64,000 bases of DNA from Bemisia tabaci (GCF_918797505.1 NC_092795.1:20199131-20263130); one strand, 5' to 3'. Shown: positions 22,450 through 34,813, numbered from the stretch's first letter. Notes: generated by a model not told the origin, from the sequence alone. Translations and numbers: made by a program.

Positions 22450-22697
22450 TTGCCGTGCTAGGGAAAAGCGCCGTATGAGCCCTCAGGCGTTGCCAAATTT
22501 TTCTTGGTAAATCACTAATTTTCAGGCAAATTTTTGAATATTTATCTACCAATTTCTCAGATAATTTTCTTCGTAATTTGATCTAAAACTTCTGAAAAGT
22601 TCAAGGAATTCCTAATTTTCCCAAAAAATAAACATTTTATCTGAGGAAATTTGGTAACTCTCGAATGTTCATACGGCGTTCTTCCTTAGCCTGGCAG
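22450..22697. mobile_element. mariner-like TIR element (TGCCGTGCTAAGG family)
   Basis: TTGCCGTGCTAGGGAAAAGC at the left, TTCATACGGCGTTCTTCC and TTAGCCTGGCAG at the right. It begins about 25 bases beyond the Transib target duplication. Confidence 0.7.
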
Positions 22698-23296
22698 TTC
22701 AGTCCTCCTCCTTTTGCGCTCTCAGAGGCGGATCCTGCAGAAAGTTGGCAACGCTGGTTTTTCTCTATCTAAACGTATGTTGAATAGTTGATTCTTGTCG
22801 GAGCACCTGGTTGCTTCAAAATCAACACATTTCCGTAGGGACGGTGAAACTGTCCTTGATAATGGAGGCGGAAAAATTGAGGCAACCGTGTATCTTTTTG
22901 GCTACCTTTTCTCCATTGCTGGGCTTTTTTAGGGGTCAGCATTAAAAATTTCATCGTCAGAACGAAGGAACACACCGCTATACAAAAGCTGCTACATCGA
23001 CTTAAGTAATACAATGTTTCAAAACGACCATGCGATTTCTGTTTTAAGTCTTTTCAGTTGTTTCATGTTGTCAAGGGAAAATTTTTTGTTCCCAGTGATC
23101 ATAAAATTCGCTAATGAACATCTTACAACATTGAAATGTAGTTACATTGAATCATCTCTGAAACGGCGTTTAGCTCCTCAAATTTTTCTTGAAGTGTATG
23201 ACAGATCTCTTGAAAATGAGAGATGTGCTAGCGATATTTCTTTTTCTAGATTTTAAAGAGCCCACGCCGATTGCAGACTACTCTAAGGTTGCACAA
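22698..23296. other. unassigned; weak ORFs
   Basis: An 81-codon minus-strand ORF (22769-23014) and an 80-codon plus-strand ORF (23014-23256) lie head to head. Neither matches a family I know, and no splice signals support them. Confidence 0.3.
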
Positions 23297-23571
23297 TACT
23301 GCCGTGCTAAGGAAAAACGCCGTATGAACATTCGTGAGTTGCCAAATTTCCTCCGTTGAAATGCTAGTTTTGAGGAGTGGCATGCATATTTTTTCTTGAC
23401 ATTTTCAGGTAATTTTGATCTGATTACAAATAAAATTCTCTAAAAAACTAGAAGACATGGAAAAATTGGAACTTCATATTCACAAATTTTCCAGATAATT
23501 AATATTTTATTGGAGGGAATTTGGCAACGTCTGAAGGCTCATACGGCGTTTTTCCTTAGCACGGCAAAGTA
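23297..23571. mobile_element. mariner-like TIR element (TGCCGTGCTAAGG family)
   Basis: Well-preserved TIRs: TACTGCCGTGCTAAGGAAAA and TACGGCGTTTTTCCTTAGC with ACGGCA. The interior is AT-rich and non-coding. Confidence 0.75.
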
Positions 23572-26500
23572 TAGCTGCCCCGGCTAAGAAGCAGAGCTTG
23601 CGCGGGCATGGGAGGAATTTAAATTGGCGAGCTGTTTTTTTATAAAAGTCTTAATTCCATAAAAAGATGACCCATGCGGTGCTCTTTAATGGTATTGACT
23701 CAGAGATCGTCTAAAAATGAACTTGTTTCCTCCCAGAAACAACCCGTTTGAAAACGGAAACACGGGACAAAGTTGCCAGGGGACAACTCATTCCGGATCC
23801 TGTTTCATTGTTGAACAGACAAGTTTCCTCGACTGTGAAATCTGGCAACGTTTTTCATAAAACGGATGATCCCCTCACAGCCAATGATTCCGGGCCGTCC
23901 ATCTTGTATTTAAGCTGAGCTAAGGGCTTGCCTTTCCTCTCGCGCGCTCCGGCTTAAATTATTCCAGATTTTAAGCAGGAGATGGAATGAGCGTCACGGC
24001 GAGGACGAAATTGCACCGAGAGGTAAGAAAAATGTAAAAGGGTGACAAGGTGAAAAGCCTATCTGTTCCGAATCCTTCGCGAGGCCTAAAAAAAAAACAA
24101 ATCACGGGGGACGATTTATCTTGCGCATAATAGACTCTCTTTTTAAGCAACCCCCTTCTCAGAATATGCACCAAACATCGAAGTCAGCGGATAAAATATA
24201 TTAAGCTTCATTTCAAAGGAGCGCATAATCTAAGGAACTCCAGGATTTTTCCACAATAATGATTTACTTAACGACGCTTTTTTCTTGAGCATCCGCCTTG
24301 GGTGCATCTACCCATCACCCTCGAGCCTTGAGTAAGCAGACTGTGAGCCGAATTTTGAGCAGGAGACCCCGCTTCGTACTCTGTCTCCCCGCCAGAGATG
24401 AAAAATATATGTGCAGGGCGATCTGGAGAGTGAGATAAATTCGGCTTAATTAAATGCAGGAAACTTCACTCCCCGAAAATGTTAGTTTACGAGCAGATTC
24501 CCGGAATTTATGTTGTTCTTCCCTTTTCGCCTGCTCTTGTTCCTATTGACTGAACTAAATAATTACTTTTTTCCTGCGTTTAAATGATGCTCCCCGTTTT
24601 ATGAGTCTGCTTTTTATCTTCTGCTCTTACATTAGCCTTTTATTCGACCCTCCAGGAGAGACCGATGGAAAAAACCGGCAGTTTTCAGGGAGGCAAAACA
24701 AATAAACCGGAAAAATAAAAACAGAGCTGCGGGACAGTGAGCATTAAAAAAGCAGCAGGAAAGTCTCTTTTTTCAAAGAAAGAATTTGGTAGGAATGAAA
24801 AAATTCACCCCTCGGCTGCAAAATGGTGCCAAAAGAACATGTTTCTCGGAAGGAAAATGTTCTCTCTCTTGCATTAAAGGTTTTGGAGGTTTCCGTAAAG
24901 CAAAGATGCCTGTGATGCTAAGAAATATTATTTCGAGGCTCATTAGGAAATAGATAATTTTTTTAAGAATATAATTCAGTTATGTTCAATGAGGGAATCA
25001 TTTTGAATGTTTTTTTTAATGGTGTGTTCTGATGCATTCACTCATTCACTTCAACGTCCAGAAAAAAAACAGGAAAAAATCAAACTTCTGGAAAAATTAT
25101 ATTGCCGTACAAAACCCTATACTAACCTCACCGTGGCCCTATTACACATAACACCACACTTACTTCGATGAAAGTCAATACAGCTAGGAAATGGGACAAA
25201 CACTTAAGGGTCTCACTAATCATTATAAGCTTTTTCAATCAATTGCGGGTGCAGAGGTGCACAGCGAGATCCAAATTCAGCGAATTCAATCCCAAGAGAG
25301 TGAGGTTGCGTGCCCCTCAATTTGAAGGCGTTTTGAGAGTGGCCAGTGATTTACGACCACTGTAAAATAACTCATTAGCAATTCTGCCGTCTATAGCATA
25401 AACGTAACCGTATATATCCTGGATTTTTTGCAGTTTTCTCTCCGAGACAAAATATTCTTTCGTCCAAAAACCAACGAGCACCAATCCTTCTTAATAATTC
25501 TTAAGTGACTGTGACACGCCTTTGGAAATTCAAACTTACAAAATTAGAGATCATTATGATCAGGTTATTTTAATAGAACGGAGTATTTGTAGATTATAGT
25601 CTTAATCAGAGTAATGCCGCATTTGCTAAAAAAAAAGAAAGAAAGAAAAAAATTGTTACCAACACAGAAAACAGTGCGCTTAAAACTCATGGAAACCAAT
25701 AGAGACCGTCACAATTTGCTCGAAAAACTTCTCGTTAACAATTTCTGGCTCTGAATTTTTCGAAAAATTCATTGCTTCTCTGCCAACTTAATGTTACTGG
25801 AGTCAGGTAACTAATAAAGGGGAGGGGGGTTGACAAAGTCACTACACTGAAGAAAAAATGAGAGGAAAAAATGAAGTTCGTGTAATGATAAAGGGGGCGT
25901 CAGTGTTTAAAATAGATCATGTTAAATACAAAAAGTAGAAACGGGATGAGAGGAGAGGGGCAAGAGGAGAAATAGAGGGGTAGAAAGGGTAGATGTAGGG
26001 AAGCAGAGGAAGGTTGCGAGAAAGAAGGGAACAAAAAAATTAATTAAAGTGTTGCTGCGGGAAAAGGCGAATTCTTTTGCAAACGCGTAGCTTTTGTATC
26101 CGTTGTAACTTTCCCCTTACATCGCTGCTTCATCATTTACTAATGATCTTTCACCACAGAACCCTCTCCTTGTCTCGCAACCCTTTCTCCCTAGTCACCA
26201 GGAGGAGCCACCCTCATTTGTTTCAAGACAAAATTTATTTGTTTTCCTGCTCTTAATCATTCAGCCGGGTCAAACGATGAAAGAGGTTTTATTATTAAGA
26301 TCCTCGCAGAGAGCGGTCTCTGAGGATCTCAGGAGTCAATTAATACCTCAAAATAGCCTTTTTTACACTATTTTTTGTAAGTTATCCACTGAATTCTCTT
26401 CCTCTGAAATGTTTTGAATTGAAAACTCTTAGTATATTCACTTCTTCCGAAGAATAAACCAAAGTAGTAGCAATAATTATTGTAAATATGTGATTTATCA

Positions 26501-26804
26501 CACGACGATATCACTTCTGGGCCATGATTGATTCAAGACTCAAGATTCACGATAAATGCCTCATTTGGCATAGATATGTTTGAGGGTATTATTACCCACA
26601 TACTAAGTTCAACTTGAGGTTTCTAAAATGAATCGATACGCCTTAAAACGTCATTTAAGTGCGTCGTAAGTGCGAAACCACGCATCTCCCTTTGCGACGT
26701 TGTAGACTTCCTGTCATGCTTTATTTTATCTTTGGAAAACTATAATCAACGTAATTTCTTGAAAACTTCCTGGAATTTCCTCTCAGAATGTACATTGTGT
26801 ACAC
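23572..26804. other. long stretch without recognised features
   Basis: AT-rich DNA between two transposons. It includes A-rich low complexity near 25627-25652 and the purine-rich ACAAAAAAATTAATTAAAG stretch near 26040. No gene is supported. Confidence 0.4.
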
Positions 26805-27715
26805 CAGAGCCAGATTAAGGGGGTGGCCACATGGGCCGCGGCCCATTACGGCAAATTTAGGGGGCGGCAAATTTTGCAATTCTTTTATATATAGCTACAA
26901 AGAAAAATCAGATTCAGAAAAAAATTACAAATGAGAAAAGGTGACAAAATCTCTCATTTCCTGAGAGTATGTCTCTAATTTTGTCGTCTTTCTGTGATAC
27001 AATAGACAGCACCTTTAATTAATCGAGTTAAGACTGAGAGAGAAACCAAACACGGATATGGCCTGGAACGGCGCGGCGCAGAGAGCAACGATGACGAGAA
27101 CTTGAGATGAGAAGGAGAAACCCTCAGCGCAACGCGGCGGTCGGCATGTAACACATATTAGCGCCTACAAGACTGCATGAATACTTCACGCATTGCGTCA
27201 AGGACAGTGCGGTCGCTGCGGTCAGCAGCGGGCGCGCGGCGTGACACATAGCGCCTACAGGACTGCATGAATACTTCACGCATTGCGTCAAACACAGTGC
27301 GTGCAGCAGCGGTCATCGTGAAACGCATAGCGTATACAAGACTGTTGGAATACTTCACGCATTGCGCCAAACACAGTGCGGTCAGCGCGGCGCGGCTGCG
27401 GAAGTTAAAATTATTAAACCACATCTATGTTTGTTCTTTCATAATTTTTTCGTTCATTTCATATAAATGGAAGGCCTCGTCCACACAGAGATAGGTTTAC
27501 AGAACTGAAGTTTCTTTCCAGGCTCCGTGATCTTTTGCTAGTAGTGTTGACAGGGCTTTCGCAAAAAATGTGCTCAACACGAGTAAGCGCGTCTTATTCA
27601 CCCCTCCTCCTCCGGCACGTTCACTTGATGGTTTGTATCGATGTTTCAGAACGAATGAGAAGCGGCGGCAAAATACAGGCGGCCCATGAGCGGCAAGAGG
27701 GTAAATCCGGCCCTG
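26805..27715 (-). mobile_element. hAT-type non-autonomous element with tandem units
   Basis: The ends are CAGAGCCAG (a decayed CAGGGCCGG) and CCGGCCCTG, flanked by a perfect 8-bp duplication GTGTACAC (26797-26804, 27716-27723). That TIR and an 8-bp target are diagnostic of hAT. The middle (27125-27400) holds three ~85-base tandem units with the core ACGCAATGCGTGAAGTATTC in reverse orientation. It matches the element at 42746-43509 in the opposite orientation but is longer, with extra sequence at 27495-27700. No transposase. Confidence 0.8.
27125..27400 (-). repeat. three tandem ~85-bp units (GCGTGAAGTATTC family)
   Basis: On the minus strand each unit reads GACCGCACTG... ACGCAATGCGTGAAGTATTC ... 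CTTGTAGGCGCTA. Units differ by a few bases. The array is the internal core of the hAT-type element 26805-27715. Confidence 0.75.
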
Positions 27716-29465
27716 GTGTACACAATGTACGAAAACATTGTGTTCACATTTCAATAAGCTATAAAGCTGACTTCTTTCTCTCCGAAAAAATAAAATTGTA
27801 TTGAAATAAAACACTGCGATGGAGATAAATGAGGTGTCGCAGTTTGGCTGTCGATATACAGTATTTCCGAATCAATCATAAAACGAGGCAATTTGCGTGA
27901 TCTAAGGTCGATGCATTCTCCTTTCATATCCTCAGGTGGAATTCTCAGACGAGCCACACCTGACTTGGCAACGTCTATCAGGAGGTGTTGCACCCAGGAG
28001 CTCTTATTCAACTTTGATACTGTTTTAACGCCGGAACGAAAGTTAATTTGAAATTTGACGGACGATGAAAATGACCGATTTGCTCTTGTCAGTTTCCATA
28101 GGTATTTATTTTCCGTCCGCCCCTGCTCGATCCGCTTGCAAAGCGAGAGAGGATGAAAATAGATTAAAAACTATTCTTTCGAGTCCGTCGATTGGTCCTG
28201 CCAACTCGAGCGTTGCTTCGCGGCATGGTGAAAGGGGGTGGCAGAGCGGGTAGTCAAAGCGATTGACTGATACGTTCCTGGTTCCTCTTCAAAGGTCGTT
28301 GTGGGTTTAAAATCGAAAATTGAACCTCGCAGTGGGACTTTTAAAAGACTGATACCCTGGTTGCCAATTTTCGTATCCAACTTGTTCAGCTAGTCACGTC
28401 AAAGAGGGTGCGTTTTAAAATTGTCAATTTTCTCAACGGTGAAATTTCCTGACTCCTGTCATGGACTGTATTAATATTAAAACTCTCAATAAAGACGCAA
28501 AATTTTTAAAATAAGAAAGTTAGAAGGGTGAACTCAAATCTACAATAAAACTATTTACTTGATTGAAATTAGACTTACGTATAAATCTATAAAACATTTA
28601 ATTTTTTTTTGTGTGTAAAGCTCCTCTTGGGGTTTTTTTTTTGTAATGCTTCATCTTGAAGATAAGGGAAACTTGCTATGATCCATACATAAAACATATT
28701 GGATCGACTTCGACACTCTGCTGATCAAATCATCTTAGAAAGAAGTCACATGCGCTAGTCGTGAGTTCACAAAAGAATTTTTTTTTTCTGAGTCTTTCAT
28801 CTCTTAAATGGCAATCGGTGGGCGTACTTCTTGTCCATGCGCCAAAATTTAAATCTAATAAAATTTTTTGTCATCACTAATGAGATATTACCGTCTCCTA
28901 TGAAGATTAATATTTTGGCGTTCCAGGCACTTACTTTGGAGAGGGGCATACAATTTTACTCTTTGAAATATCAGAGCAAAAAATTACTCTTTACAGCCAA
29001 GTTTAGTATTTTTGTCTTGCAGGGTATAAATGTGTCATTACTCAAGTAGGTACATTCAAACTTCTATCTGCTCCAGAATAAACGAGACTTTGAAAAGCAT
29101 GTTTTTACATATCCTTCACTTGCATCAATTTCACAGACATTCTCCCTGATGTCTCTCAAAAAACCGAATAATTTAAAAAGCGAATATCATCTCTTTCCCG
29201 TCCTAAACAGTTGCTATGCGCCGCGGACGAGAGACGACGATGATGCTTAAAAGTCTGAAATCAAAGCAACGCACTCGTTTCTGTTCGGCGTGGCGCACAT
29301 TTTGAATGTCCTCCACGAGTATGCAGACGTCTGAGAGAGAGAGAGAAATCCTCATTCAAAGCTTAAGCCTGACTCAGCTGAAATTTTTTCTCATGGCGTT
29401 GATTCAATACACATCTCTGTGAGAACTCGTCATCCTCCTGACATAAAAACGTATCAGCCCTTTTT
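27716..29465. other. no gene recognised
   Basis: AT-rich, with T-runs near 28603 and 28633 and a short (GA)n run at about 29334-29345, just before the LINE. Confidence 0.4.
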
Positions 29466-29513
29466 GATGACCCCTGTCGTTCATATAAAGCAATGCTTTC
29501 CAGGGTTCATTTC
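29466..29513 (+). repeat. covarying hairpin family, core only, at LINE 5' edge
   Basis: GATGACCCCTG, a 24-base loop (TCGTTCATATAAAGCAATGC and TTTC), CAGGGTTCAT. The loop matches the 48219 and 62285 copies. The arms are short because the LINE begins here. Confidence 0.55.
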
Positions 29514-31790
29514 AAATCGTAAGTTACGTCCTTTTGTCGGCCGAGCCATGATCTAAGAGATGCCGACTCTCTTTCAACGAACGAAAACGAGGTAGTGACC
29601 ACTATTTCCTCAGAGCGGATGTAGCCTTTCCCGCTCGTGTGTCGCAGAACGATCAAGGCGACAATCAACAACCGGAGCGACAACGCGTACATCAAGTTCA
29701 GTACAACATCGATAGCCTAAAGCACCCGAGTGTCAAGGCTCTGTACGCAAAGCGCCTGGATGAAAAGTTAGGAGATGCATGCGATGGCAGTACGGAAGAG
29801 CGGTATGAATTCATTAAGAATTGCGTTCACTCGGCGGCAGCGGAGGCCCTGGGGGTTTCTGATCAAAAAAATGATAACAGAAAACCGTACTGGTGGGATG
29901 CGGAGGTAGAGGAGGAAATAAATGTGAAAAGGAATAGGTATCATCAGTTTCTCTCTTCCCAAAAGTTGGATGATAAAATCATGTACAGACAGGCTCAAGC
30001 AAGAGTCCGTCGGGTAATCACTCGGAAGAAAAATGAGGCTTGGGAAGAAAGCTGCATGAAGATAAATACCTACCTTGGAGGCCGGAAAAGTACGGAAGGC
30101 TGGAAAGTGATCAAAGGGTTGCGACGGAATAAAATGCGCGACATCATATCTCCGATACCAATTGACAAGATGGAGGACTATTTTAAAGATTTATTAACGG
30201 AGAGGCGACCCGAGTTTCAAGGCGGAGTCATAAGCACTAAAGAAGATTCCAACGTGGAGATCCAGCTCCAAGATGTAGTGAAGGCTGTGAGGGAGTTGAA
30301 AACTCGCAGAGCTCCTGGACCTGGGGGTATACCGGCGGAGTTGATAAAATGTGGTACCGGTAAACTATTTGAACATCTGAGGAAACTTATGCAAGACTGT
30401 TTGCATGGTTCCGAAATACCAAAGGATTGGAAGGAGTCTTGGATTACTCCCAGTCATAAGAAAGGTAGTAAGCAAGATTGCGACAACTACAGAGGTATAT
30501 CGGTCACAGGAACCTTGAGCAAGGTCTACGGTAAAATTCTCAAGGCAAAGGTCGAAGAGGTATGGAGCGGCCAGGAAGCCGAAGAACAGGCTGGTTTTAG
30601 AGCCGGTAGGTCTACCGTCGACCATTTGTTCACCATTACCCAGGTCATCGAGAAGAAAAGGGCGGTCAGCCAGGAGCTGCACTTGGTGTTTGTGGATCTT
30701 CAGAAAGCTTATGACAGCGTGCCGTTAGTGAAGCTTTGGGAAGCCTTGGAAAAAAGGGGTTTTAGCAAAGGACTTGTGGGGGCAATTAAATCATTTTATA
30801 ACGGGACGATAGCAAAAATTAAATGTCGTGGAGAGTTGTCCGGAGGTTTTTTCGTCACAAAAGGGCTAAAACAAGGCTGTTGTTTGTCACCAACACTATT
30901 TAAGGTATACCTAGAGCACGTTTTAGAGGAATGGAAAAAGAAGGTTGCAGGAATGGGCGTTCCACTCCTTGATGGGCAGACCCTTTATACTCTATGCTTT
31001 GCCGATGACCAGATCGTTGTAGCTCAAGATGAGGAAGATGCAGATTACATGACGCGGAAGTTGGTCGAAGAATATCGGAAATGGGGCATGGACGTTAGTG
31101 TGTCCAAGACAGAGAAGCTGGTCGTGGGAGCAGCGCATCAACGGCAAAGCATAGAGCTTGAGGATGGACGGCGCATCGAAGAGTGTGACGAGTATAAGTA
31201 TCTCGGTGTTTGGCTCGATCAGGATGGAAGGATGGATAGAGCAATTAAGGACAGGATCATCCAGGGCAGGAGAGCCATCGCGATGCTGAACGGGGTGCTC
31301 TGGGATCAGAGCATCTCAAAGGCAAACAAGCACCGGATATATGACGCCATCGTTAAAAGTATCGTGCTCTATGGTAGTGAAGTGTGGCCTTTGACGAAAA
31401 GAACGCAAGAAATGTTGAGGGCAACTGAAATGGATTTTTGGCGGCGATCTGCCGGCATTTCGAGACGGGACCGTGTCCGTAATGAGAGAATTCGCCAGGT
31501 GATGAAGGTTGAGAAAGATATCGTGCACGACGTCATGTCCAGGCAGTTATGCTGGTATGGACATGTGCAAAGAATGTCGGAGGAGAGGTTGCCCAAACAA
31601 GTTTTGGATTGGGTACCACCTGGGAAGAGGCGACGGGGACGTCCCGTAAAGGGTTGGCGGCAGGGCGTTGACAAAGAGATGTTGCGGTGTCAGTTGCCCG
31701 ATAACCTCTGGGAAGACAGGCATATGTGGCGCTTGGGTGTCGTAGAACGCCAGAGTGCGTTATAAAGCGACTTTATATATATATAAACGA
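29513..31790 (+). mobile_element. RTE-like non-LTR retrotransposon (LINE), 5' truncated
   Basis: The element keeps the last ~30 residues of its AP-type endonuclease, a full reverse transcriptase and a C-terminal domain, then ends almost directly after the stop codon in a short TA repeat (about 31773-31786), as RTE elements with minimal 3' UTRs do. Upstream of 29513 the frame breaks, and the sequence turns into a copy of the small-hairpin family (29466-29513), so the insertion or truncation point is there. No confident target-site duplication was found. Confidence 0.85.
29552..31765 (+). CDS. LINE reverse transcriptase with relic of endonuclease
   Basis: The frame is open from 29552, after an in-frame TGA at 29549-29551, to TAA at 31763-31765. 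It begins inside the endonuclease: the catalytic-end motif RGSDHYFLRA is at 29588-29617, and the upstream YVLLS segment is cut off by the TGA. The reverse transcriptase follows. Numbering from the GTG at 29639, the motifs are RAPGPGGIPAELI near 225, the palm motif FVDLQKAYDSV at 351-361, LKQGCCLSPTLF near 412-423 and the catalytic FADD at 454-457. A C-terminal block with WYGHVQRM and a GKRRRGRP stretch near 635-680 matches the RTE type. The intact 700-codon frame points to a fairly young copy, yet without the endonuclease it cannot retrotranspose by itself. Confidence 0.88.
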   Translation, partial: SKRCRLSFNERKRGSDHYFLRADVAFPARVSQNDQGDNQQPERQRVHQVQYNIDSLKHPSVKALYAKRLDEKLGDACDGSTEERYEFIKNCVHSAAAEALGVSDQKNDNRKPYWWDAEVEEEINVKRNRYHQFLSSQKLDDKIMYRQAQARVRRVITRKKNEAWEESCMKINTYLGGRKSTEGWKVIKGLRRNKMRDIISPIPIDKMEDYFKDLLTERRPEFQGGVISTKEDSNVEIQLQDVVKAVRELKTRRAPGPGGIPAELIKCGTGKLFEHLRKLMQDCLHGSEIPKDWKESWITPSHKKGSKQDCDNYRGISVTGTLSKVYGKILKAKVEEVWSGQEAEEQAGFRAGRSTVDHLFTITQVIEKKRAVSQELHLVFVDLQKAYDSVPLVKLWEALEKRGFSKGLVGAIKSFYNGTIAKIKCRGELSGGFFVTKGLKQGCCLSPTLFKVYLEHVLEEWKKKVAGMGVPLLDGQTLYTLCFADDQIVVAQDEEDADYMTRKLVEEYRKWGMDVSVSKTEKLVVGAAHQRQSIELEDGRRIEECDEYKYLGVWLDQDGRMDRAIKDRIIQGRRAIAMLNGVLWDQSISKANKHRIYDAIVKSIVLYGSEVWPLTKRTQEMLRATEMDFWRRSAGISRRDRVRNERIRQVMKVEKDIVHDVMSRQLCWYGHVQRMSEERLPKQVLDWVPPGKRRRGRPVKGWRQGVDKEMLRCQLPDNLWEDRHMWRLGVVERQSAL

Positions 31791-32111
31791 GAGTTCATAA
31801 GCACGTAAGTATAAAAACGGAAAAATATCATTTATGAGAGGGATTTTCTCTCCTCCTCCCTCTCGGTCCTGCTTTTCTTTCCGTCCTACGCTTGCGAGCC
31901 CTAATTATTCTTTAAATGCCATTAATCCTCGCTCTCATTTCCTTCCGTCGTTCCAGCTTTCCGTTCCTCCGCGCATTTATTTACTCATCTTTATTTCGGT
32001 CCGTTCCATTTCCATCGTTTTTCTCATCGTAGGTCTTAGCAGGTTTAAATGTCCTCCCAAGGAAAATGCAAGTTTCTCTATTAGCGGTCTCCTCGGAGTT
32101 TCCCGGTATAG
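31791..32111. other. no gene recognised
   Basis: C/T-rich sequence between the LINE end and a mariner-like element. The ORF that spans both is an artefact. Confidence 0.4.
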
Positions 32112-32368
32112 TTCTGCCGTGCTAAGGAAGAACGCCGTATGCGCCCTTAGACGTTGCCAAGTTTCATCCGATAAAAACCGAATTTACTGGGAACATTGTG
32201 ACTATTATTTTCCAAAATCTTTGGACAATTTTGTGCGCACTTTAATCTAAAATATCTGAAAATTTCAAGGAATAACATGCATGAGTGTTATCAAAAATAC
32301 ATGTTTTATCATGGGAAATTTGGCAACTCATGAATGTTCATACGGCGTTCTTCCTTAACACGGCAGAA
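32112..32368. mobile_element. mariner-like TIR element (TGCCGTGCTAAGG family)
   Basis: TTCTGCCGTGCTAAGGAAGA against TTCTTCCTTAACACGGCAGA. The internal arms share GTTGCCAAGTTTC / GGAAATTTGGCAAC. Confidence 0.75.
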
Positions 32369-32436
32369 TTCGCATCGTGCTCTTTTCGCAACATTTATTT
32401 AGGCCATATTAATTTTTGGACTACAAATATGAGCGC

Positions 32437-32696
32437 TATACTGCCTTGTTAAGGAAGAACGCCGTAAGAACATTCGAGAGTTGCCAAATATCCTCCGATA
32501 AAAGTATCATTTTTGAGGATATTCATTAATTTGAAATTTGCAGATGATTTAGATCTGGCTGCGAATGAAATAATCTGAAAAATCGGAGGAAAAATTTTCA
32601 CAAATTTCTCTGTAAATTCGTACATTATCATTATCAAAATAAATTTGGCAACGTTTGAGGGTTCATACGGCGTTTTTCCTCAGCATGGCCGTATAG
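32437..32696. mobile_element. mariner-like TIR element (TGCCGTGCTAAGG family)
   Basis: TATACTGCCTTGTTAAGG at the left and CCTCAGCATGGCCGTATA at the right, 70 bases after the previous copy. The TATA ends support a TA target. Confidence 0.75.
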
Positions 32697-34752
32697 AAGA
32701 ACGCCTTTCCCCACAGCATAGCGGGAGAAAATTTCAAATTCAACAATTAATGGTTAATTTAAGATTTTGCAAGAAATACTGTGCAACCACTGTTTTTTTT
32801 TCCAAAGTCCATTCCAAATTTGAAAAATGGCTTTCACAATTGAGACCATGAAATGATACCACATGCACATAACGCAACGCTCAATCAATGTGCGTTGCCA
32901 AAACGCCTTCACTTTTTTAATTATGCAACATGGCCATCCACTGAGTAGGAATAGTTGTATTCAGGCGTTGTAAGAGCATATTCATACGCGACCCATTAAT
33001 ATAAACGTAAGGAAATCCAAAATGTCTTCAATTTTTGGTTAGGCTGTGCAGATATTACTAATTTAACTAGAGTAGTTAGAGCCTGATCCAGCTCAAGTTC
33101 ATCCTTTGAGTTTTCCTGCTGTATATTGTCCCCGCAAAGAGTGAGTATTGGCTAAAAAGAAGTCCTGAGAAAATGTATACTTCTTGATGTACGGATGGGA
33201 AATAAAATTGAACAACCCCGTTCTTCATAAGATGATCGATGGTCCTCGATTTGAATTTTAGAAATCGTTACCTTAAAATGGCAACTTCTGCTTGTTTGAA
33301 GATTAACATACCAAAATAATAACAATACGAACAAAATTCTATGATTATAAGTCATGCAGCTAGAAAGTGTCATTTATTTTGAAAAGACAGCATGAGTTGG
33401 AGCACATTTTGCAACGAGATCTAAAATTCCTGGCTCATCTTAGAAAAAACGTGTGTGCCATGCGTTTCCTTATCTAAATAAGTGTTTATATGATTAAGTC
33501 AGAGTATATGCTTCTTACTGTTTCATGGGAGATGACGGTAATTTTAACCTACACACTTACTGATCGTATTCATCTCTCATTTTTTTTTTCCAAAAATGAA
33601 GAAAGAAAGAAAACATATTTCGCTACTTTAAGAGGATCGAAAAGTACTCAGATGTTGAATCTATCGAATTTTAAAGTCGAAACATTTTTGCTATTTCTAG
33701 TAGAACGGCAGGCATAAGGAAGAGTGTTACTTGAAACACGTCAGGAATTCAGGATTACACGCAATAAGGTTCATGCTTCCACGCGCTAAAGCTAAAGCTG
33801 TCATGCGAATAACATTCAAGAGGAGGAAGTGCGTGCAGGTTTGGAACCCCTGCCAGCCCAACCCCTCCGCAATTTCTCGCGCTGTTACGTCACTCCCACG
33901 TGTTGTCGAAGTGAAGGGATGAAACGATCTCTTCCGTTTTTTCGGTGGAATTTTGATGACTCATCACTCCGTTTGACAACCACGGCCCGTGTCAAGAGGC
34001 AGAGCTGTCACATTTCTAGAGAATAGAATCTTACAGACATAACACCACGGCGTCATCTCTGTCATAATAGATTTCAAAGTGTCTCCAAAGCAACAGCATA
34101 ATTATCCAGTATCTACACATGCTACTATGGAAATGGATTGTTGGATGTAGAATTATTTATTTCAGAGAGCCATACCTGAAAAAAAGAAAGAAAAAAAAGA
34201 GAAAAAACTTGAATAAAACATAGGCACCATTCCCCTCGGAAGTGAGGGAGTTAAAACTCTGATTTTACTAAGATTGGGTCAGAGTGTGAAATTTAAAAAA
34301 ACAGAGAAAAATACCCTCAATAGGATAGCAAATACAATGGCCCATCGAAAAAATTCTGTTCTTCAAAAAAAAAAAAATAAATAAAAAAACTTTCAAACTT
34401 AAAATTTTTTTCATCGTATGATTGATTTTTTAAATTAATGTTTTTGTATATTAATTCTTGAAGCTTACCACTAATTTTCTTTCACCCTAACCAGAATATT
34501 CAGCAAAAATTTCATACTATAGCCTTTTTGTTTTTATTTGAAAAGATAGAGGAACGAGGTAGAGGTACGGTGATTTGTGGGAGGATCGATTCCGATTGCG
34601 ATTTGGAGTCGCAGAGCGCTCTAGTGCGCTGAGGTAGCGGCTTGATATGTATGTATGTAGAGGAACGGTAAAGTTTTACAACGTCATATTCGAGGTTTAG
34701 CCTGGTGATGTGCACAACCTTTGCACAATAAGTTCTAATCCTGCGAGCTTAC
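32697..34752. other. putative intron/3' side of the minus-strand signal-exon gene
   Basis: A moderately GC-rich patch at 33730-34000 is open in several frames on both strands, none decisive. A long C/T tract on the minus strand (34177-34210) would make a strong acceptor, but the exon after it closes quickly. Otherwise A-rich. Confidence 0.3.
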
Positions 34753-34813
34753 CAGCGAGCACGGCAACCATGGTCACAAGCGAAGAAAAGGCAAACACCA
34801 ACCGTCTCGACAT
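34753..34813 (-). CDS. signal-peptide first exon of an unidentified secreted protein
   Basis: On the minus strand an ATG at 34813 opens 20 codons, MSRRLVFAFSSLVTMVAVLA, plus the first base of a Gly, Ala, Val, Asp or Glu codon. A strong donor follows (CTG then GTAAGC, donor bases 34751-34752). The peptide has the Arg-Arg n-region, the hydrophobic core and the small residues near the end expected of a signal peptide. A phase-1 intron just after the leader is common in secreted-protein and neuropeptide genes. A TATAAATAG box lies about 210 bases upstream. The next exon was not found. The nearest T-rich acceptor downstream on this strand (exon start 34176) would end the frame after four residues, so the true one may lie elsewhere or outside what I can recognise. 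Confidence 0.5.

Noticed and set aside
29507..29695. Minus-strand ORF beginning with a signal-peptide-like MMYALSLRLLIVALIVLRH
   Set aside because: It is antisense to the endonuclease/reverse-transcriptase junction of the LINE and has no promoter or splice signal.
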